DNA from: Streptomyces viridochromogenes DSM 40736
GTDB taxonomy: Bacteria; Actinomycetota; Actinomycetes; Streptomycetales; Streptomycetaceae
Reading direction: 5' to 3'
NCBI RefSeq assembly: GCF_000158955.1
Contig: NZ_GG657757.1
Location: 5,910,692-5,974,691, forward strand
Length of the DNA: 64,000 bases
Part shown: one piece after another, positions 35,820 to 45,452 of the stretch
How the letters are laid out: the number at the start of each line of letters is the position of its first letter
How positions within the stretch are numbered: the first letter of the stretch is position 1
Translations under genes and position numbers: made by a program
The notes under the pieces: model-generated
The model's database searches: none
Told to the model about the DNA's origin: nothing
The model's input: only the letters and a program-made list of their open reading frames with translations

Positions 35820-37010
35820 GTGGACCGCACCGCACCGGCCGACGAAGCGGCCGCCCCGACACCGGCGGCCCCGCCCGTTCCCGACGGGGCCGGGCTGCTG
35901 GACGGAGTACCGCGACAGCGCACCGGCGAAGCGCGCGGCCCGGGTCCCGCGGTGGACGGCGGTTCGGCATCAATGGACGCCGAGCCCCTGACCGCCCTGG
36001 CCCCGGGTGCCGAGCTGCTCGGGAGCGGTACGCCGCTGCCGACGGGCGGCGGGCCCTGGGCACCTGCGGGCACCGGCCCGCGTGAATCCGCGGGCGTCGG
36101 CTCACGTGGGCCCGCGGACACCGGCGGGAGCCGGGCGGCGGGCGCCGGCACGGGTGAATCCGCGGGCCGCAGCCCGCGTGAGGTCTCGGGCCCCAGCCCG
36201 TGGGAGTCCGAAGGCAACCGTCGGCGGGAGTCCGCAGGCGCCGGCCGGCGTGAATCCGCGGGCATCGGCCCGCGTGAGGTCGTGGGCTTCGGCGTGCGTG
36301 AGGCGGAGGCTTCCGGTGGCTCCGTGCCGGTGTGGGTGGCGTGGCTCGGGCGCCGGCTCGGTGCGGTACGGCCCTGGCGGCTGTTGCCCACTCCCACGGG
36401 CACGCCGTTCGCGTTCGGGTACGCCTTCCTGCTCTGCGTCACCTCGCTGATCTCCGCCTACGCGGACCCCGCCCTGGTGCACGCCCTGCTCCAGGGCTCC
36501 AGTACCGACGTGGCGCACCTGGTGCGGGCGCCGGAGTTCGTGCTGGTGGGCAGTGCGCTGTGGGTCGCGGGTGGGGTGGCCTCGCCGTTCGCGATCGGGT
36601 TCGTGCTCGTGCTGACCGCGCTGGAGCGCCGGGTCGGGGGCCTGCGCACGGCCGGTGTCTTCCTGCTCGGGCACGTCCTGGCCACCCTGGCGACCGAGGT
36701 CCCGGTGGGGATCGCGGTGCTGGCCGGACATCTGCCCGACAGCTCCCTGCACCGGCTCGACTACGGCATCAGCTTCGGCGTCGCCGCCGGCGTCGGCGCG
36801 CTGGCCGGTCTGCTCCCGCCGTGGCTGCGCGTGCCGCTGCTGGCCGGCTTCGGCTGGATGCTGCTCCAGGACCTGCTCGCCTTCACCGACCCGTTGACGA
36901 ACTGGGGTCACCCGATCGCCCTGGCGATCGGTGTCGCGACCTGGCCGGTGCTGCGGCGCCAACATCGCGAACACGCCTCTCACCTGGGCGAACTCCCCAC
37001 CTCGTCCTAG
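35820..37010 (+). CDS. Rhomboid-like multi-pass membrane protein with repetitive N-terminal tail
   Basis: A 396-residue protein. The first ~165 residues are low complexity, rich in Gly, Pro, Ala, Arg and Glu, with degenerate repeats around RESAGVG, RESAGAG and RESAGIG. From ~185 to 380 there are about six membrane segments with a rhomboid-like layout (VGSALWVAGGVASPFAIGF, GVFLLGHVLATLATEV, DYGISFGVAAGVGALAGLLP). I do not see a clear GxSG-type catalytic serine, so it may be an inactive relative. GTG start with GGAG upstream. Located just upstream of lon. Function unknown. Confidence 0.65.
   Translation: MDRTAPADEAAAPTPAAPPVPDGAGLLDGVPRQRTGEARGPGPAVDGGSASMDAEPLTALAPGAELLGSGTPLPTGGGPWAPAGTGPRESAGVGSRGPADTGGSRAAGAGTGESAGRSPREVSGPSPWESEGNRRRESAGAGRRESAGIGPREVVGFGVREAEASGGSVPVWVAWLGRRLGAVRPWRLLPTPTGTPFAFGYAFLLCVTSLISAYADPALVHALLQGSSTDVAHLVRAPEFVLVGSALWVAGGVASPFAIGFVLVLTALERRVGGLRTAGVFLLGHVLATLATEVPVGIAVLAGHLPDSSLHRLDYGISFGVAAGVGALAGLLPPWLRVPLLAGFGWMLLQDLLAFTDPLTNWGHPIALAIGVATWPVLRRQHREHASHLGELPTSS
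36076..36290 (+). repeat. Degenerate in-frame repeats in the membrane protein's N-terminal tail
   Basis: Units resembling CGTGAATCCGCGGGC recur at irregular spacing, coding for (R)ESAG-type segments. The copies diverge by substitutions and keep the frame, suggesting slippage under selection to stay open. Confidence 0.55.
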
Positions 37011-37058
37011 ATCGCTCACAGCGAACACGCGTCGGGGAACATCCGGCCCCTCCCAAGC

Positions 37059-37079
37059 ATTGAGTCGGCATAGCTCAAC
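37059..37079 (+). promoter_or_regulatory. HAIR-type (HspR) operator upstream of lon
   Basis: ATTGAGT-N7-GCTCAAC closely matches the HspR inverted repeat CTTGAGT-N7-ACTCAAG. It lies 21 bases upstream of the lon ATG. HspR represses heat-shock genes including lon in Streptomyces (established knowledge), so lon here is probably heat-inducible by the same mechanism. Confidence 0.8.
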
Positions 37080-37100
37080 TTGACTGCCGAAGGGGAGATC

Positions 37101-39515
37101 ATGGCTTCGACGTCCACACCGCTCACCCTGCCCGTGCTGCCGCTCGACGACGAGGTCGTGCTGCCCGGGATGGTGGTCCCACTGGACCTGAGCGACAACG
37201 AGGTCCGTGCCGCGGTGGAGGCCGCTCAGGCCGCTGCACGGTCAACGCCCGGGAAGCCCCGGGTACTCCTGGTGCCGCGGATCGACGGGACCTACGCGAA
37301 CACCGGTGTCCTCGGCACCGTCGAGCAGGTCGGCCGACTGGCCGACGGCGACCCGGGCGCCCTGATCCGCGGCCGGAGCCGGGTGCGCATCGGCGCGGGG
37401 ACCACGGGCCCGGGCGCCGCCCTCTGGGTCGAGGGCACCCGCGTCGACGACACCGCGCCCGACCCGCTGCCCGGCCAGGTCGTCGAACTGGTCAAGGAGT
37501 ACAAGGCGCTCGCCACCGCCTGGCTGCGCAAGCGCGGCGCCTGGCAGGTCGTCGACCGTGTCCAGGCCATCGACGACGTCTCGGCGCTCGCCGACAACTC
37601 CGGCTACTCGCCGTTCCTGACCACCGAACAGAAGGTCGAACTGCTCGAGACCGCCGACCCGGTGGCCCGGCTGAAGCTCGCCACCCGGCAGCTGCGCGAG
37701 CACCTCGCCGAGCAGGACGTGGCCGAATCCATCGCCAAGGACGTCCAGGAGGGCGTCGACAAGCAGCAGCGCGAGTTCCTGCTGCGCCGTCAGCTCGAAG
37801 CGGTCCGCAAGGAGTTGCGCGAGCTGAACGGCGAGGAGGAGGGCGAGGAGTCCGACGACTACCGCGCCCGCGTGGAGGCCGCCGACCTGCCCGAGAAGGT
37901 CCGCGAGGCCGCGCTCAAGGAGGTCGACAAGCTGGAGCGGTCCTCCGACCAGTCGCCCGAGGGCTCCTGGATCCGCACCTGGCTCGACACGGTCCTGGAG
38001 ATGCCGTGGAGCGAGCGCACCGAGGACGCGTACGACATCCAGGGCGCCCAGGCCGTTCTCGACGCCGAGCACTCCGGCCTCGAGGACGTGAAGGAGCGGA
38101 TCACCGAGTACCTGGCGGTGCGCAAGCGGCGCAGCGACCGGGGCCTGGGCGTGGTCGGCGGGCGGCGCGGCGGTGCCGTGCTCGCCCTCGTCGGGCCGCC
38201 CGGCGTCGGCAAGACCAGCCTGGGCGAGTCCGTCGCCCACGCGATGGGGCGGAAGTTCGTCCGCGTCGCCCTCGGCGGCGTCCGTGACGAGGCCGAGATC
38301 CGTGGTCACCGGCGCACGTACGTCGGTGCCCTGCCCGGCCGGATCGTCCGCGCCATCAAGGAGGCCGGGTCGATGAACCCGGTCGTGCTGCTCGACGAGA
38401 TCGACAAGGTGGGCTCGGACTTCCGGGGCGACCCGGCCGCCGCCCTGCTGGAGGTGCTCGACCCGGCGCAGAACCACACCTTCCGGGACCACTACCTGGA
38501 GGTCGAGCTGGACCTGTCGGACGTGGTCTTCCTCGCGACCGCCAACGTCCTGGAGGCGATCCCGGAGGCGCTCGCCGACCGTATGGAGATCGTCCGCCTC
38601 GACGGCTACACCGAGGACGAGAAGGTCGTCATCGCCCGCGACCACCTGCTGCCCCGCCAGCTGGAGCGGGCCGGGCTCGGCCGGGACGAGGTGGCCATCG
38701 ACGAGAGCGCCCTGCGCAAGCTCGCCGGCGAGTACACCCGCGAGGCCGGCGTCCGCAACCTGGAGCGGTCCGTCGCCAGGCTGCTGCGCAAGGTCGCGGC
38801 CCAGCACGAGCTGGGTGAGCGGAAGCTGCCGTTCACCGTCTCCGAGGATGATCTGCGCGGTCTGATCGGCCGGCCGCACCACGTGCCCGAGTCCGCCCAG
38901 GACCCGGCCGAGCGGCGGACGTCCGTACCGGGTGTGGCAACGGGCCTCGCGGTGACCGGCGCCGGTGGTGACGTGCTGTACGTGGAGGCGTCGCTGGCCG
39001 ACCCGGAGACGGGCGCGGCGGGGCTGACCCTGACCGGTCAGCTGGGGGACGTGATGAAGGAGTCCGCGCAGATCGCGCTGAGCTTCCTGCGCTCCCACGG
39101 TGCCGAGCTCGAACTGCCGGTGGGCGATCTGAAGGACCGGGGTGTGCACATCCACTTCCCGGCGGGCGCGGTCCCCAAGGACGGCCCCAGCGCCGGCATC
39201 ACGATGACCACGGCCCTCGCCTCGCTGCTGTCCGGCCGCCTGGTGCGCACGGACGTGGCGATGACCGGCGAGGTCTCGCTGACCGGGCGGGTCCTGCCGA
39301 TCGGCGGCGTGAAGCAGAAGCTGCTCGCCGCGCACCGGGCGGGCGTCACCACCGTGATCATCCCCAAGCGCAACGAACCCGACCTGGACGACGTCCCGGC
39401 GGAGGTGCTGGACAAGCTCGACGTCCACGCCGTCACCGACGTCCGCCAGGTCCTGGAGCTGGCGCTCGCCCCCGCCGCCGAGGGCGCGACGCCGGAGGTT
39501 CCGGTGGCCGCGTGA
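37101..39515 (+). CDS. lon: ATP-dependent protease Lon
   Basis: An 804-residue Lon protease, degrading misfolded and regulatory proteins in the cytoplasm. N-terminal substrate-binding domain (LTLPVLPLDDEVVLPGMVVPL), AAA+ module with Walker A GPPGVGKTS and Walker B PVVLLDEIDK, and C-terminal protease domain with the catalytic dyad Ser697 (KDGPSAG) and Lys740 (GGVKQK). AGGGGAG precedes the ATG at 37101. A HAIR operator lies directly upstream. Confidence 0.98.
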   Translation: MASTSTPLTLPVLPLDDEVVLPGMVVPLDLSDNEVRAAVEAAQAAARSTPGKPRVLLVPRIDGTYANTGVLGTVEQVGRLADGDPGALIRGRSRVRIGAGTTGPGAALWVEGTRVDDTAPDPLPGQVVELVKEYKALATAWLRKRGAWQVVDRVQAIDDVSALADNSGYSPFLTTEQKVELLETADPVARLKLATRQLREHLAEQDVAESIAKDVQEGVDKQQREFLLRRQLEAVRKELRELNGEEEGEESDDYRARVEAADLPEKVREAALKEVDKLERSSDQSPEGSWIRTWLDTVLEMPWSERTEDAYDIQGAQAVLDAEHSGLEDVKERITEYLAVRKRRSDRGLGVVGGRRGGAVLALVGPPGVGKTSLGESVAHAMGRKFVRVALGGVRDEAEIRGHRRTYVGALPGRIVRAIKEAGSMNPVVLLDEIDKVGSDFRGDPAAALLEVLDPAQNHTFRDHYLEVELDLSDVVFLATANVLEAIPEALADRMEIVRLDGYTEDEKVVIARDHLLPRQLERAGLGRDEVAIDESALRKLAGEYTREAGVRNLERSVARLLRKVAAQHELGERKLPFTVSEDDLRGLIGRPHHVPESAQDPAERRTSVPGVATGLAVTGAGGDVLYVEASLADPETGAAGLTLTGQLGDVMKESAQIALSFLRSHGAELELPVGDLKDRGVHIHFPAGAVPKDGPSAGITMTTALASLLSGRLVRTDVAMTGEVSLTGRVLPIGGVKQKLLAAHRAGVTTVIIPKRNEPDLDDVPAEVLDKLDVHAVTDVRQVLELALAPAAEGATPEVPVAA

Positions 39516-39534
39516 CGGAGGTCATCGGATGAGG

Positions 39535-39570
39535 GAAGGCCCGGGCCCCGTGAGGGAGGCCCGGGCCTTC
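39535..39570 (+). terminator. Terminator after lon
   Basis: GAAGGCCCGGGCC (39535-39547), a 10-base loop, and the exact complement (39558-39570) form a 13-bp stem 20 bases after the lon stop. Confidence 0.75.
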
Positions 39571-39691
39571 ACCGTGTGGTGGCCCTGTGTACACGGGGGT
39601 TGCACCCTGCGGAATACTTGCCGAGCTGCGCCGATGGCGGCGGATGGCGGAGAATTCCAGGTAGTGGGCGAGAACCGAGGCAGGGGCTGAC

Positions 39692-40183
39692 GTGCACGAG
39701 GAAGGCAACGACGACGGAGACCGGGTCGCCGGTCTGGCCGGGAGCGGCGTGGACCAGCCCGCCTTCCTCGCGCTGGAGCGGGAGCTGACCGTGCTGCTGC
39801 GGCGGGCCCGGGCCAACCAGGGCGAGATGGCCCGGGAGGTCCACCCCGACCTGGAGTCGTCCGCGTACGGCCTCCTCGTCAGACTGGACGAGTGCGGCAA
39901 GCAGCGGGCCACCGAGCTCGCCGCCTACATCGGCGTCGGCAAGGCCACGATGTCCCGCCAGCTGCGCGCCCTGGAGGACCTCGGTCTGGTCGCCCGCGAG
40001 CCCGACCCCGCCGACGGCCGCGCCTGGCTCGTCGCCCTGACCCAGGAGGGCCACGACCGGGTCCGCCGGGTCCGCGAGGCCCGCCGCGCCCGCTACGCCG
40101 GCCGCCTGGCCGACTGGGACACCGGCGAGGTCACCGAACTGGCCCGGCTGCTGCACCAGCTCAACCGGGGCATGGAGCGGTAG
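39692..40183 (+). CDS. MarR family transcriptional regulator
   Basis: A 163-residue winged-helix regulator. The DNA-binding part is RATELAAYIGVGKATMSRQLRALEDLGLVAREPDPADGRAWLVALTQEG (about 70-118), flanked by dimerisation helices. GTG start at 39692 with GAGGCAGGGG upstream. It is likely to regulate itself or a neighbour, but no palindromic operator is evident. Ligand unknown. Confidence 0.9.
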   Translation: MHEEGNDDGDRVAGLAGSGVDQPAFLALERELTVLLRRARANQGEMAREVHPDLESSAYGLLVRLDECGKQRATELAAYIGVGKATMSRQLRALEDLGLVAREPDPADGRAWLVALTQEGHDRVRRVREARRARYAGRLADWDTGEVTELARLLHQLNRGMER

Positions 40184-40191
40184 CACCCCGC

Positions 40192-40311
40192 GCCGAGCGG
40201 CTGGCAGCCGAGCTGCCGGGGGCCGAGCTGCCGGGAGTCGAGTGGCTGGATGCCGAGTGGCTGGGAGCCGAGTGGCTGGATGCCGAGTGGCTGGGAGTCG
40301 AGTGGCTAGAA
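40192..40311. repeat. 15-bp minisatellite, eight copies
   Basis: Eight tandem copies of a unit close to GCCGAGTGGCTGGGA fill the gap between two convergent genes and run through the stop codon (CTA at 40306-40308) of the PP2C-like gene. Copies 1-3 diverge more than 4-8. Read on the plus strand the units encode AEWLG-like pentapeptides, but no start precedes them. Confidence 0.85.
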
Positions 40312-41091
40312 CTCGACGAACACCGCCGTCGCGTCGTCGTGCGTCTTGCTGCGCCCCAGGAAGGCCCCGGCGGTGTCCGCCCGTTCCAGCGCCCGGACGC
40401 GGTCCACCAGTGCCCGCGGTCCCTCCTCGCGGACGAGGTGGAAGCAGTCCGTCCAGTCGCCCTCCCGGAAGCGCTCCACCCAGCGCGCGGCGCCGTCCGT
40501 CAGGGCGGCCAGGGCGCGCACCTCGTGGTGCGGGAGGGTTCCGGTCACCGCGCGCCGGGACACCGAGGGGTCGGCCGCCGCCGTGAAGAAGCCGCCCTCC
40601 TTGTTGCGGACCGTGGAGTCCACCAGCGCGTCCGTGGCCAGAGCGGAGCGGGGGAGCAGGGACAGCCGGTCGTCCAGGAAGGGCGTCACCACCCCGTCCG
40701 GGGACTCCACGAGGAGAACGGAGTCCGACAGCACCAGGTACTCCACCGTCTCGGGGGACCAGCGGGCCATGACCACGGTGGCCTGAGGTGTGCGGGGGTG
40801 AGAAAGGTCACAGGTTGAGGCATGCGCCTCGGCGGTACGCGCGATGGCGCGGGACAAGGCGTCTACCAGAGGAACATCCGGGAGTGAAACGGTCAGTTCG
40901 GTCAGGGCTCCGCCGAGGCGAGCCGTGAACCAGGGGACGGAATGCAGACAGCCCGTCCCGTCCTTCGGTGGTGTGACACCGTCCAGGACGACGACCGAAC
41001 CGCCCTGCCCGGAGGCCGGTAGTCCGACGCTTGCGAAGTCCTCGTTGGGGCGGTCCGCGTCTCCGGGCCGCGAGGCGAGTTCAGTGCGCAT
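40306..41091 (-). CDS. PP2C-like protein phosphatase
   Basis: A 261-residue protein with the PP2C fold: PNEDFASVGLP and VVVLDGVTPP supply the first metal-binding Asp residues, ALTDGAARWV the later one, and KTHDDATAVFVEF the C-terminal Asp motif. It is probably a Mn/Mg-dependent Ser/Thr phosphatase. ATG at 41091 by similarity. The stop codon lies within a 15-bp tandem repeat. Confidence 0.8.
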   Translation of the reverse strand: MRTELASRPGDADRPNEDFASVGLPASGQGGSVVVLDGVTPPKDGTGCLHSVPWFTARLGGALTELTVSLPDVPLVDALSRAIARTAEAHASTCDLSHPRTPQATVVMARWSPETVEYLVLSDSVLLVESPDGVVTPFLDDRLSLLPRSALATDALVDSTVRNKEGGFFTAAADPSVSRRAVTGTLPHHEVRALAALTDGAARWVERFREGDWTDCFHLVREEGPRALVDRVRALERADTAGAFLGRSKTHDDATAVFVEF

Positions 41092-41447
41092 CCAGCCAGT
41101 CTGCACGAGCCCTTCACAAGGTCCGCAAAAGGCTGGCAATGGTCGCAGGATCGAGCCGGGATTGCAGGTCAGGCGCCCCGTTTGGGGGGGAATGCTTTGT
41201 TCCGGGAAGGCGTGGTGGCGAATATTGCCACCGCCTTCCTCCGGCGTCCAACCGGCCTGCCGCGCAAGGCTCCCGCAAGGGCCGGCGGAACTTGCCCCTC
41301 AACTCTCCTCCGAGGTTCACTCCTTCGGGTGGCGGGTCAGGTGATGCGCGTGCGCTGCCCACCGGCGCTGGGAGGGTCGGGAAGTGTACCTGGAGTGCGC
41401 GTCAGTTGACGGAGCGTCATCCGGGCCCATGAGTTCACGAGTCAGGA
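41092..41447. other. Divergent intergenic region with a bulged hairpin
   Basis: The 356 bases between the phosphatase and the conservon kinase hold no credible ORF. At 41205-41239 a 13-bp stem (GGAAGGCG ... CGCCTTCC, with a 2-base TG bulge and an AT-rich loop GAATATT) is the most structured part. TTGACG at 41406 could be a -35 for the conservon, but no clear -10 is seen. Confidence 0.45.
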
Positions 41448-44400
41448 ATGCGAGCACCGGTGCAGAAGTCGCGGCCTCGTCGCAAGGACAAGCAGACGGC
41501 CCCCGTTCAGGGTGCTGAGCCGACGCCCCCCACCGGCAAGGGCCGCCCCACGCATGTGCGCAACCGGCTCATCGTGGCCGTGGCCGTGGTCGCCGCGGCC
41601 ATCGCCGGTGCGGGGGCCCCGTCGGTCCTCGCCGCCTCCGGGGAACTCCACGATTCGCAGGAGCTCGTGACGCTCGCGGAGCAGACGCAGGACGCTCTCG
41701 CCCTCGCGCACTCCCTCGCCGACGAGCGCGACGACGTCACCTCGTACATCGCGGCCGGCCGTCCCAAGTCCAAGGCGCCCTCCGAGCAGCGCAGCGCCCG
41801 CGTGGACCGGCAGGTCGGGGAACTGCGGTCGGACACCGACACGTCCGCCGCGCTCCGCTCCGACCTCGACCAGATATCGGCGGTGCGCCGGGCGGCGCTC
41901 ACCGGCAAGAGCAGCGCCCTCGAAGCGCACCAGGCGTACTCCACCGCCATCACCGAACTCCACCGGCTCGCCGAGCAGCTGGCGCAGCAGACGCCGCCCC
42001 GGGCCGGATCCGGCAGCTACGCCCTGGCCGAGCTGGACTCCGCCGTCCAGCAGGCCGCAGCGGCCCGGGGACTGCTGCTCGCCGCCCTGAGCGTGCCGCG
42101 CGGCACCGGGACGGTCATCGACCCCGTCACCGGCCTGCCGACCGATACCTCCGGCTCCTCCGGCGCCGACGCCCGGCAGCGCGACGCCCTGAGCGCCGCC
42201 GCCCAGCAGGCCCGGCTGCGCTCCGACGCGGCCCTGGCCGACTTCCGCGGCACCGCCCCCAAGTCGGCCCGCGGCTCGTTCGACTCCACGGTCACCGGCA
42301 CCGAGGTCAACTCCGCCGACAAGTACCTCGCCACCCTCACCGACCAGCCGACCCTCTCCAGCGGCGAACTCTCCACCGACAGCAAGAAGCTGGACGCGGC
42401 CCTCTCCGCCCGGGTCGACCTGATGCGCGGCGTGGAGTCCGCCCTCTACGACCGCCGCACCAAGGACCTCGAGGTGCTGCGCGACGAGGACGTCACCGCG
42501 CTGGAGATCCGCATCGCCGTCCTCGGCGCCCTGATGCTGCTCGCCGTCGGCGTCGCCACGGGCATGGCGCGCAGCCTCACGCGTCCCCTCGCGGTCCTGC
42601 GCCTGGGCTCCAAGCGCCTCGCCGAGGCGGAGGACCCGGTGGCGGAGGAGCCGGTGAAGTTCACCGGCCGCAACGACGAGTTCGCCCAGGTCGTCCGCTC
42701 GGTCAACGCCCTGCACGCACGCGCGGCCGGACTCACCGAGCGGATCACGACGCTGGAGTCCGACCGCAAGCACCTCGTCGGCCAGCGGCAGAAGATGGCC
42801 GACGCGCGCGAGGAACTGCGCGGCGAACTCGCCGAGTCCGCCGCCCAGCTGGAGCGGCTGCGCACGGCCATCGGCGGCACCTTCGTCAACCTCGCGCTGC
42901 GCACCCTCGGACTCGTCGAGCGGCAACTGGCCGTCATCGAGAACCTGGAGGAGCGCGAGCAGGACCCGGACCGCCTCTCCACCCTGTTCAAGCTCGACCA
43001 CTTCGCCACGGTCATGCGCCGGCACAGCGAGAACCTCCTGGTCCTCGCCGGCACCGAGCACGTCCAGCACGCCGCCGGGCCCGTGCCGCTGGTGGACGTG
43101 GTCCGCGCCGCGGTCAGCGAGATCGAGCGGTACGAGCGGGTCCGTATCGCCGCGCTGCCGCCGCACGCGCACATCGCCGGGTTCGCCGCGGACGACCTCT
43201 CCCACCTGCTGGCCGAACTCCTGGAGAACGCCACCTCGTTCTCCCCGCCCGACCTGCCCGTCGAGATCTCCGGCTGGCTGCTGGAGAACGGCGAGGTCAT
43301 GCTCTCGGTCCAGGACGAGGGCATCGGCATGACCGAGGACCGGATGGAGCGGCTGAACGCCCGCCTCGGCGACTTCGACCCGGAGGCGCCCTACGACCAG
43401 GAGGGCGAGGACGGTCTCGGCCTCGGCCTGTACGTCGTGGCCCGCCTCGCCCACCGCCACGGGGTGCGGGTGCAGCTGCGCGAACAGAAGCAGGGCGGTG
43501 TCGCGGCGGTCGTCGTCCTGCCCCGCGCCCTGCTCGCGGCGGCCACGCCCGCGGCGGTCCCGACGTCCGGCCCCCTCTCGAACACCACGCAGAGCTTCTC
43601 CCTCCCCGGCGCCGACGCCGAGGCCAACTCCAACGTCCTGTACGGCCGCGCCGGCGGCACCGACCCACTGGTGGCGCTGGCGGAGAAGGCAGTGGAGCGA
43701 GAGGAGACCGCCGCGGCGGCAGAGCTCGCCGAGCCGGCGGAGAGCGCCGGGTCCGCCGAGCCCGCCGGGCTCCCGACGCCCGGGGAGGCCAGGGAGTACG
43801 GGGAGTCCAGGCAGGTCGCGGACGCGGCGGAGGTCACGGAGGCCGTCGGGCATCCGGAACCGGTGGACGAGGCACGACCGGCGGCGCCGGCAGGAAACGC
43901 ACCGACCGCGCCCACGGAACCCGCCCGTGCGGCAGCCGAAGCCCCGGTCGCCCCGTTGGAGACGCCCGCCGAGACCACGATGGAGCTGTTGATCCCGGCG
44001 CAGCAGGCCGAATCGCCCGCGGCGCCGCAGGCGGGGACGGCGTCCCAAGCGCCGGCCCGGCAGGGCGGGACGGAGCTCGGCGTGTCAGGCGCAGCCGCAC
44101 CCGGCCCACCACGCCCCCGCGGCCGCCGACGGCGAGACGCCCCACAGGGGCCACACGATCACGAAAACCCGCACGGGGGGTGCGGGTGGGAACCACCACG
44201 CCGAAAGGCGAAGCCGAGGCGGAGGCCGACGTCGAACACGAACGCGTCACCGACAAGGGCCTCCCCAAGCGCACTCCGAAGATCACCGCTCCGACCACCG
44301 AACCGCGCCGGCGCAGCGGCTCCGTGGACGCCGACGCCCTCCGCCGCCGCCTCGGCGGCTTCCGGCAGGGCGCCCAGGCCGGCTACCGCGAGGTGGAGGC

Positions 44401-44509
44401 GGAGATCGCCGAGAAGACGGCCTCGCACAAGCGGCCGACGACCGGCACATCAGTACCAGCTGATTCCGAAGAAGCCACGGGGGGCACAGTCGAGGAGGCA
44501 AGCAGTTGA
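41448..44509 (+). CDS. Conservon sensor histidine kinase (CvnA-type), apparent frameshift near the 3' end
   Basis: First gene of a four-gene conservon. Membrane segments at about 39-62 and 354-374 flank a ~290-residue helical external sensor of the nitrate/nitrite-sensing type; a HAMP-like linker, a coiled coil and an HATPase-like domain follow (ELLENATSFSPPDLPVEI, VQDEGIGMTEDRME, DGLGLGLYVVARL). There is a long Ala/Pro/Glu tail. The family C-terminus (RVTDKGLPKRTPK ... SVDADALRRRLGGFRQGAQAG ... EEATGGTVEEASS, stop 44509) lies two frames away. Codon bias suggests two single-base shifts, one between about 44060 and 44105 and one at the G-run near 44175. Without them translation reads on to 44549 in an Arg-rich frame. 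Confidence 0.88.
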
Positions 44510-45033
44510 CCGCTCCCAGTACCTTCGGACTGATCGGACTGAGCAGTGAGGCCCGCAACCTGCACTGGCTGCTGACCAACCTCGTCGAGGAGGTCCCCGG
44601 CATCCTCTCGGTCGCGGTCGTCTCGTCCGACGGACTGCTCCTGCTGTCATCCGACGACCACCGCAACAAAGAGGCGAGGGAGGCCCTGCAAGACCGCGGG
44701 ACCAGGCGGAGCGGCCCGCGCGGCTCCGCCGCCGACCTGGCCACCATCGTCTCCGGCATCGGCAGCCTCACCGTCGGCGCCGCCAAGCTGATGGACTTCG
44801 GCGGGGTCAGGCACACGATGATCGCGATGGACGAGGGCAGCCTGTTCGTGATGTCCATCAGCGACGGCTCGCTGCTCGGCGTCCACGGCAGCGCGGACTG
44901 CGACATGAGCGTGCTGGCCTACCACATGGCCCTGTTCGTGGGCCGCGCCGGCCACGTCCTGACGCCCGAGCTCCGCAGCGAACTCCGTAAATCCCTGGAG
45001 CATTCCCAGACGACGACGGGGAGGGCCCGATGA
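44506..45033 (+). CDS. Roadblock/LC7 domain protein (CvnB-type)
   Basis: A 175-residue roadblock/LC7 protein, a likely modulator of the conservon GTPase. Motifs: NLHWLLTNLVEEVPGILSVAVVSSDGLLLLSS at the start and FVMSISDGSLLGVHGSADCDMSVLAYHMALFV in the middle. It uses a TTG start overlapping the kinase stop (TTGA), with GAGGAGG upstream, so it is coupled to the kinase. The segment NKEAREALQDRGTRRSGPRG between them appears longer than in usual family members. Confidence 0.92.
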   Translation: MTAPSTFGLIGLSSEARNLHWLLTNLVEEVPGILSVAVVSSDGLLLLSSDDHRNKEAREALQDRGTRRSGPRGSAADLATIVSGIGSLTVGAAKLMDFGGVRHTMIAMDEGSLFVMSISDGSLLGVHGSADCDMSVLAYHMALFVGRAGHVLTPELRSELRKSLEHSQTTTGRAR

Positions 45034-45452
45034 GCAGTACGCCCAAGCATCATCTCCCGGTCCGCGGGGGTGGCCGCAAACCCGCCCGGGTCCGCCCCTA
45101 CTCGCTCACCGGCGGCCGGACCCGCTTCGGCCACGTCCTCCTGGTGGAGACGTTCGTGGCGAGCACGGCCGCACTGGAGGCACCGGAGGAGCGCAAGGAA
45201 CTGACGAACGGTTCCCTCTCCACCCGCGTGATGCCGGAGCTCCAGGCCATCGTCGAACTGTGCCGCCGGATGCGTACGGTGGCCGAGATCGCCGCGCTGC
45301 TGAAGATGCCGCTCGGCGTGGTCCGCGTGCTCCTCAGCGACCTCGCCGACCAGGGAAAGATCCGTGTGTACGGAACGGGCACCGGCCATGGCACGGGCCG
45401 CCCGGACCGAGCTCTGCTGGAAAGGGTGCTGAGTGGACTCCGTCGTCTCTGA
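45030..45452 (+). CDS. DUF742 protein (CvnC-type)
   Basis: A 140-residue DUF742 protein: VRPYSLTGGRTR, then IVELCRRMRTVAEIAALLKMPLGVVRVLLSDLADQGKI, a winged-helix-like core. It overlaps both neighbours by a few bases. In conservons this protein associates with the roadblock and GTPase partners at the membrane (established for cvn9). Confidence 0.95.
   Translation: MSSTPKHHLPVRGGGRKPARVRPYSLTGGRTRFGHVLLVETFVASTAALEAPEERKELTNGSLSTRVMPELQAIVELCRRMRTVAEIAALLKMPLGVVRVLLSDLADQGKIRVYGTGTGHGTGRPDRALLERVLSGLRRL

Noticed and set aside
37242..39428. A 728-codon minus-strand open frame
   Set aside because: Antisense shadow of lon. High GC leaves long antisense frames open.
40192..40311. CRISPR array or coding repeat
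   Set aside because: Units of 15 bp have no spacers, and no start codon or ribosome site makes the plus-strand pentapeptide frame a gene.
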